Program-made: the position numbers and the translations under genes
Notes under the pieces: model-generated
The model's input: only the letters and a program-made list of their open reading frames with translations
Databases searched by the model: none
Told to the model about the DNA's origin: nothing
Part shown: positions 5,940 to 10,440 of the stretch, one piece after another
Layout of the letters: each line of letters begins with the position of its first letter
Numbering within the stretch: position 1 is the stretch's first letter
DNA from: Myxococcales bacterium
GTDB taxonomy: Bacteria > Myxococcota > Bradymonadia > UBA7976 > UBA1532
Direction of reading: 5' to 3'
Length of the DNA: 10,440 nucleotides
Assembly (NCBI GenBank): GCA_020430675.1
Contig: JAGQJJ010000080.1
Location: 1-10,440 of the forward strand

Positions 5940-6617
5940 ATGACCGCTCCCACCGCCCGCGCGCTGTTGCTCGTCAGCGGGCTCCTGCTCGGCGGCGCCG
6001 CGCAGGCACACCCATTCGTGTTTCATGTGCGCGAACGGGTCGACGCGCTGCGCGCCGATTTCCCGTCGCTCAAGGCGACCTTCCGCCCCGGCCAGCCCAC
6101 CCCGGCGCTGCTCACCGGCCTGCGCGTGCCCACCGAGGGCGCCACGCCCCGCGCCCGCGCCGAGGCGTTCTTGTGGCTCAACCCCGAGCTGGTGGGCGCC
6201 GACGCGGTGGACTTCATCGAAGCCAACCAGGTCTCGGGCCGCACCATCGTGCGCTTCCGCCCGCAGCACGCCGGCCTGCCGGTGCTCGACCGGAGCGTCG
6301 TGGTGACGCTCGATGACGCCGGCAACGTGATCTCGCTGGGCGGCGACACCGCGCCCATCACGCGCTTCAACCGCGCCACGATCGACGAAGAGACCGCCCG
6401 CCTCATCGCGCAGCGCAAGGTGACTGGCGCCGCCGCCGACGCGCCCGTCGCGCTGGCGCCTTCGGTCGTGCGCAAGGCCGTGGTCGCCTTCGCCGGCGTG
6501 GGCACCGAGGTCTACGAGGTCGAGCTGAGCCGTCAGCCGCTCGCCGAGCACCTCGTCGTTCGGATCGACGCCCACACGGGCGAGATCCTCAGCGTGCGCA
6601 ACCGCGTGGTGCACTGA
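5940..6617 (+). CDS. stand-alone FTP-PepSY propeptide protein, secreted
   Basis: A 225-residue exported protein. The signal peptide MTAPTARALLLVSGLLLGGAAQA is likely cut before His24. Residues about 25-145 fit the FTP (fungalysin/thermolysin propeptide) domain: a long helix region with RAEAFLWLNP, then the diagnostic G-R-T-I-V-R-F-R-P-Q-H-A-G-L-P-V (100-115) and DRSVVVTLDDAGNVISLGG. Residues about 147-225 fit a PepSY domain, ending VVRIDAHTGEIL (206-217). In M4 and M36 proteases these two domains form the propeptide, acting as folding chaperone and inhibitor, fused ahead of the catalytic domain. Here the protein stops after PepSY, and the matching protease is encoded 10 bp downstream. Ribosome-binding site GGAGG lies 6 bases before the ATG. 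Inferred role: chaperone or inhibitor acting in trans on that protease. Confidence 0.88.
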   Translation: MTAPTARALLLVSGLLLGGAAQAHPFVFHVRERVDALRADFPSLKATFRPGQPTPALLTGLRVPTEGATPRARAEAFLWLNPELVGADAVDFIEANQVSGRTIVRFRPQHAGLPVLDRSVVVTLDDAGNVISLGGDTAPITRFNRATIDEETARLIAQRKVTGAAADAPVALAPSVVRKAVVAFAGVGTEVYEVELSRQPLAEHLVVRIDAHTGEILSVRNRVVH

Positions 6618-6627
6618 GGAGGCGGTG

Positions 6628-8424
6628 ATGAAGACGACGCATAACCCGTTGTGGCTCGCCGCGCTGCTCGTCGGTGCGTTTGCCCTGACCGCCTGCGATG
6701 ACGACGACTCGGCCGAAGACCCGGGCACCGACATGCTGATCATCGTCGATGATGACGCCGCCCGGCCCGACACCGCGATCGAAGAAGACGCCGCCGTGCA
6801 GGACGCCGCGCCGCAGCCCGAAGACGCGGCCGCCGATATGCAGCCGCCCGACGCGACGCCGGTGATCCTCGAAGAGCCCGAGGCGCTGATCTACTTGCAG
6901 GATCCGGTCACCGACGAAGGCCAGCTCAGCCGCGTGGTGCTGCCCGCGGTGACGACGCCCGATGGCCGGCTTACCAGCCCGTCGGTCGAGGTCTTCAACT
7001 GCCTCAACGAGCCCGGCGGCGTGCAGGGCATGATCCCCGGCATCGGCATCACCGTGTCTTTGTGCCACGAGGTGCAGGTCGCCCGCCCGGGACCGAACGG
7101 GCACTACGACCACATCGCGCCGCCGGAGGACGATCGCGATCCGAACGACTCGTTCTCTGAGCTGATGATGTATCACCACGTCAACCGGGTGCATGACTAC
7201 TTCAAGGACACCTTCGGCTTCACCGACATGGACTTCCCGTTGCCCGCGCTGGTCAACGTGCAGTTCAAGACCGATCCGCCGCTGCCCATCCCCGGTATCA
7301 TGCCCGGCCCCGACGGTTGGATCCCGTTTGCCAACGCGGCGTTCTTCCCGCGCGAGAACTGGGAGCTCTTTGCCCAGCAGTTCGGCCTGCCGCCGCGCGA
7401 CAGCGACTCGATCATCTTCTTCCAGGATCAGGTCGACTTCGCCTACGACGCGCCGGTCATCTACCACGAGTACACCCACGCGGTGGTGGGCACCGGCCGC
7501 CTGCAGGCGCAGGCCGTGCCCGACGAGTACGGCCTCGACAACTCGTCGGCGTCGATGAACGAAGGCATCGCCGACTACTTCGCCGCTTCACTGGCCGACA
7601 ACCCGGTCATCGGCGCCTACGTCGCCAACGGCCTGGGCGTGGGCGGCGGGCTGCGCGACGTGTCGAGCTTCCGCGGCTGCCCGAACGACACGATCGACGA
7701 GGTGCACGCCCAGGGGCAGATCATCGGCTCGACAATGTGGGACGTGCGCGAAGCGATCGGCGCCGAGGCCGCCGACCAGATCGCCTTCAACGGGCTGATG
7801 CAGTTCACCGAGTCGACCACCCACCGCGAGGCGGGCGCGCTGTTCCGCGCCGAGGCGGCGGCGATCAGCCCCGAGATCGCCGCGCAGGTCGATGAGGTGC
7901 TGACCGAGCATGGCTTCGGCGAGTGCGTGCGCTCGCTGCCGTTTGTGCGCTTCAACGCCGAGGCCAGCCGCGACCGCATCCCGCACCTGGTGGAAGGGCG
8001 TCAGAGCCTGGGCTTCGGCGGCTTCAACGAGACCGGCGTGCCGGCGTACAAGCAGTTCCACATCAACCTGCCGGTGGGCACGCCGGCCGTCGCGCTGCGC
8101 TGGGGCGTGCAGGCCAACGCCTTCTTCGGCGGCAGCCCGGCCGCGCCGCTGGTGCTCGCGCTGCGCCAGAGCGAGCCCATTCGCTTCGACTACAGCGACG
8201 GCGTGACGATGGCCCACGACTTCCAGGTCACCCCGGCGCTGGCCAACGGCGAGCAGCGCATCGTGCTGGCCGGCGGCTGTCTGCCGCCCGACGGCGAGGC
8301 GCTCTACACCCTCTTCCTCAATACCAGCGCCGACCAGCTCGCGGTGCCCACGATGGACATCGAGTACCTCGACGCCGTGCCCGAGGGCGGCGAGGTCCAG
8401 GTCTTCACCTGCGGCGACAACTGA
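6628..8424 (+). CDS. lipoprotein zinc metallopeptidase, thermolysin/fungalysin-like (M4/M36), without propeptide
   Basis: A 598-residue protein. Residues 1-23 are a lipoprotein signal with lipobox L-T-A-C (Cys23), followed by DDDD and an Asp/Ala/Pro-rich linker to about residue 78. The catalytic core spans about 155-435. YHHVNRVHDYF (182-192) matches the M36-type N-terminal helix. HEYTH (280-284) gives two zinc ligands and the catalytic Glu. NEGIADY (311-317) supplies the third ligand Glu312 and Asp316, corresponding to Glu166 and Asp170 of thermolysin. His360 in EVHAQGQIIGSTMWD fits the transition-state His. Residues about 440-598 look like a beta-sandwich. Six further cysteines (125, 146, 351, 433, 551, 595) allow three disulfides. 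No FTP or PepSY domain is present; these are in the upstream gene. An in-frame GTG at 6625 is possible, but the GGAGG at 6618-6622 is better spaced for the ATG at 6628. Confidence 0.9.
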   Translation: MKTTHNPLWLAALLVGAFALTACDDDDSAEDPGTDMLIIVDDDAARPDTAIEEDAAVQDAAPQPEDAAADMQPPDATPVILEEPEALIYLQDPVTDEGQLSRVVLPAVTTPDGRLTSPSVEVFNCLNEPGGVQGMIPGIGITVSLCHEVQVARPGPNGHYDHIAPPEDDRDPNDSFSELMMYHHVNRVHDYFKDTFGFTDMDFPLPALVNVQFKTDPPLPIPGIMPGPDGWIPFANAAFFPRENWELFAQQFGLPPRDSDSIIFFQDQVDFAYDAPVIYHEYTHAVVGTGRLQAQAVPDEYGLDNSSASMNEGIADYFAASLADNPVIGAYVANGLGVGGGLRDVSSFRGCPNDTIDEVHAQGQIIGSTMWDVREAIGAEAADQIAFNGLMQFTESTTHREAGALFRAEAAAISPEIAAQVDEVLTEHGFGECVRSLPFVRFNAEASRDRIPHLVEGRQSLGFGGFNETGVPAYKQFHINLPVGTPAVALRWGVQANAFFGGSPAAPLVLALRQSEPIRFDYSDGVTMAHDFQVTPALANGEQRIVLAGGCLPPDGEALYTLFLNTSADQLAVPTMDIEYLDAVPEGGEVQVFTCGDN

Positions 8425-8445
8425 GCGAACAACCGCGCGGGGCGG

Positions 8446-9833
<1,388 letters not shown>

Positions 9834-9837
<4 letters not shown>

Positions 9838-10440
9838 GGGCTTCCTCCGGGCGGCCCGCCGAGGGGCACGCGAATCTCGCCGAGCTGGCTCTCCTTGCCG
9901 GCTTCGAGGACCAGGTCGCGCGGCCCTACCCGGCCGACGAGCTGGCCGTCGCGATAGTAGCGCAGCTCGAGCTGATGGGCACCCGGCGTCGTGATGTGCT
10001 CATCGAGCCAGCCGGTGCCGATCTTCTGCCCGTCGAGGTAGATCTCGCTGGCCGGCGGCACCACCCGCAGCGTCAGGCGCGCCGGTTTGGCCAGCTCGAG
10101 CTTCACCGTGCCCGAATCGCCGGGGCGCACCACATGCGGCGTGGGCGCGTAGCCCTTCGCCCGCAAGACAAATCGCAGCGGCTGCGTGCCGACCCGCACC
10201 TTGAGCGGGGTCACGCCCACCACGTCGCCGTCGAGCAGCACCTCGGCGGTCACATAGGCGTCGAGCGTGACAAACGTCGGCTTCGGTGCCCGACGGCGAT
10301 GCGGCGGCGCGCGCGCCGCGTCGGGCGGCGGCGGCTCGGCGTCGACCGGCGTCGCGTCGGGCGGGCCGGCGTCGGGCACGAGCGCTTCGAGCACGAAGTG
10401 CGGTGCGTTGAGGCCATCGGTCGCCAGAATCTGGCGGCAC
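9834..10440 (-). CDS. PEGA-domain protein, C-terminal part
   Basis: The reading frame is open to the right edge, so the N-terminus is missing; 201 residues are visible. They begin CRQILATDGLNAPHFVLEAL, which could be the end of a helical or TPR-like unit. A Pro/Asp/Ala-rich linker (PDAGPPDATPVDAEPPPPDA) and a basic patch (PPHRRRAPKP) follow. Then come two PEGA-like beta modules: the first contains VLLDGDVVGVTPLKV, the second ARLTLRVVPPASEIYLDGQKIG and ends LVLEAGKESQLGEIRV. PEGA modules occur in surface or periplasmic proteins and at the C-termini of membrane Ser/Thr kinases. A kinase would fit the FHA activator encoded directly downstream, but no kinase motif is visible here. The stop codon overlaps the TTG start of the activator gene. 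A GTG at 10394 is an internal valine, not a likely start. Confidence 0.8.
9841..9848 (-). promoter_or_regulatory. ribosome-binding site supporting the TTG start of the FHA activator
   Basis: On the minus strand GGAGGAAG lies here, its GGAGG core ending 6 bases before the TTG at 9837. It lies inside the end of the PEGA gene, and the TTGA overlaps that gene's TGA. This arrangement is typical of translational coupling and is the main reason for preferring TTG over the ATG at 9810. Confidence 0.5.

Overview
The window is a compact, very GC-rich bacterial segment with a strong G/C preference at third codon positions. It holds seven complete protein genes and two partial ones at the edges. Sec signals, lipoboxes, outer-membrane-type sequence and Asp/Ala/Pro-rich linkers behind lipoprotein cysteines point to a Gram-negative envelope. 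The large TPR protein, the PEGA-domain protein, the FHA-linked sigma-54 activator and the 'PDA'-type linkers are typical of Myxococcota and related former Deltaproteobacteria (myxobacteria or Bradymonadales-like). That assignment is inference; no rRNA or marker gene is present. No tRNA, rRNA, CRISPR array, insertion sequence or phage gene was seen.

Layout. The left edge (1-143, +) is the C-terminus of a TerC-family membrane protein. Convergent to it is a small outer-membrane beta-barrel-like protein (160-846, -). A divergent intergenic region of about 170 bp carries a perfect palindrome and candidate promoters. It leads to a lipoprotein (1018-1821, +) ending in three 11-residue repeats of LEA/apolipoprotein type, followed by a strong stem-loop. 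Next is an apparent two-gene operon: an exported PQQ-dependent sugar dehydrogenase (1967-3199) and, 16 bp on, an 864-residue cytoplasmic TPR protein (3216-5810). The C-terminal third of the TPR protein looks like an M48 metallopeptidase domain that has lost its HExxH site.

A 129-bp gap with a possible sigma-54-type promoter and short inverted repeats precedes a second operon. Its first gene (5940-6617) encodes a free-standing FTP-PepSY propeptide. The second (6628-8424) encodes a lipoprotein metallopeptidase of the thermolysin/fungalysin type with its full catalytic residue set but no propeptide of its own. Convergent to this, on the minus strand, a PEGA-domain protein (right edge, partial) and an FHA-AAA+-Fis sigma-54 activator (8446-9837) form a translationally coupled pair.

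How the parts may work together. The clearest functional unit is the split propeptide/protease pair, in which the folding and inhibitory propeptide would act in trans on a membrane-tethered protease. The neighbouring FHA-type activator would respond to Thr phosphorylation and drive sigma-54 promoters, and one candidate promoter lies just upstream of the propeptide-protease operon; this link is speculative. The dehydrogenase/TPR pair and the LEA-like lipoprotein show no obvious pathway connection to the rest.
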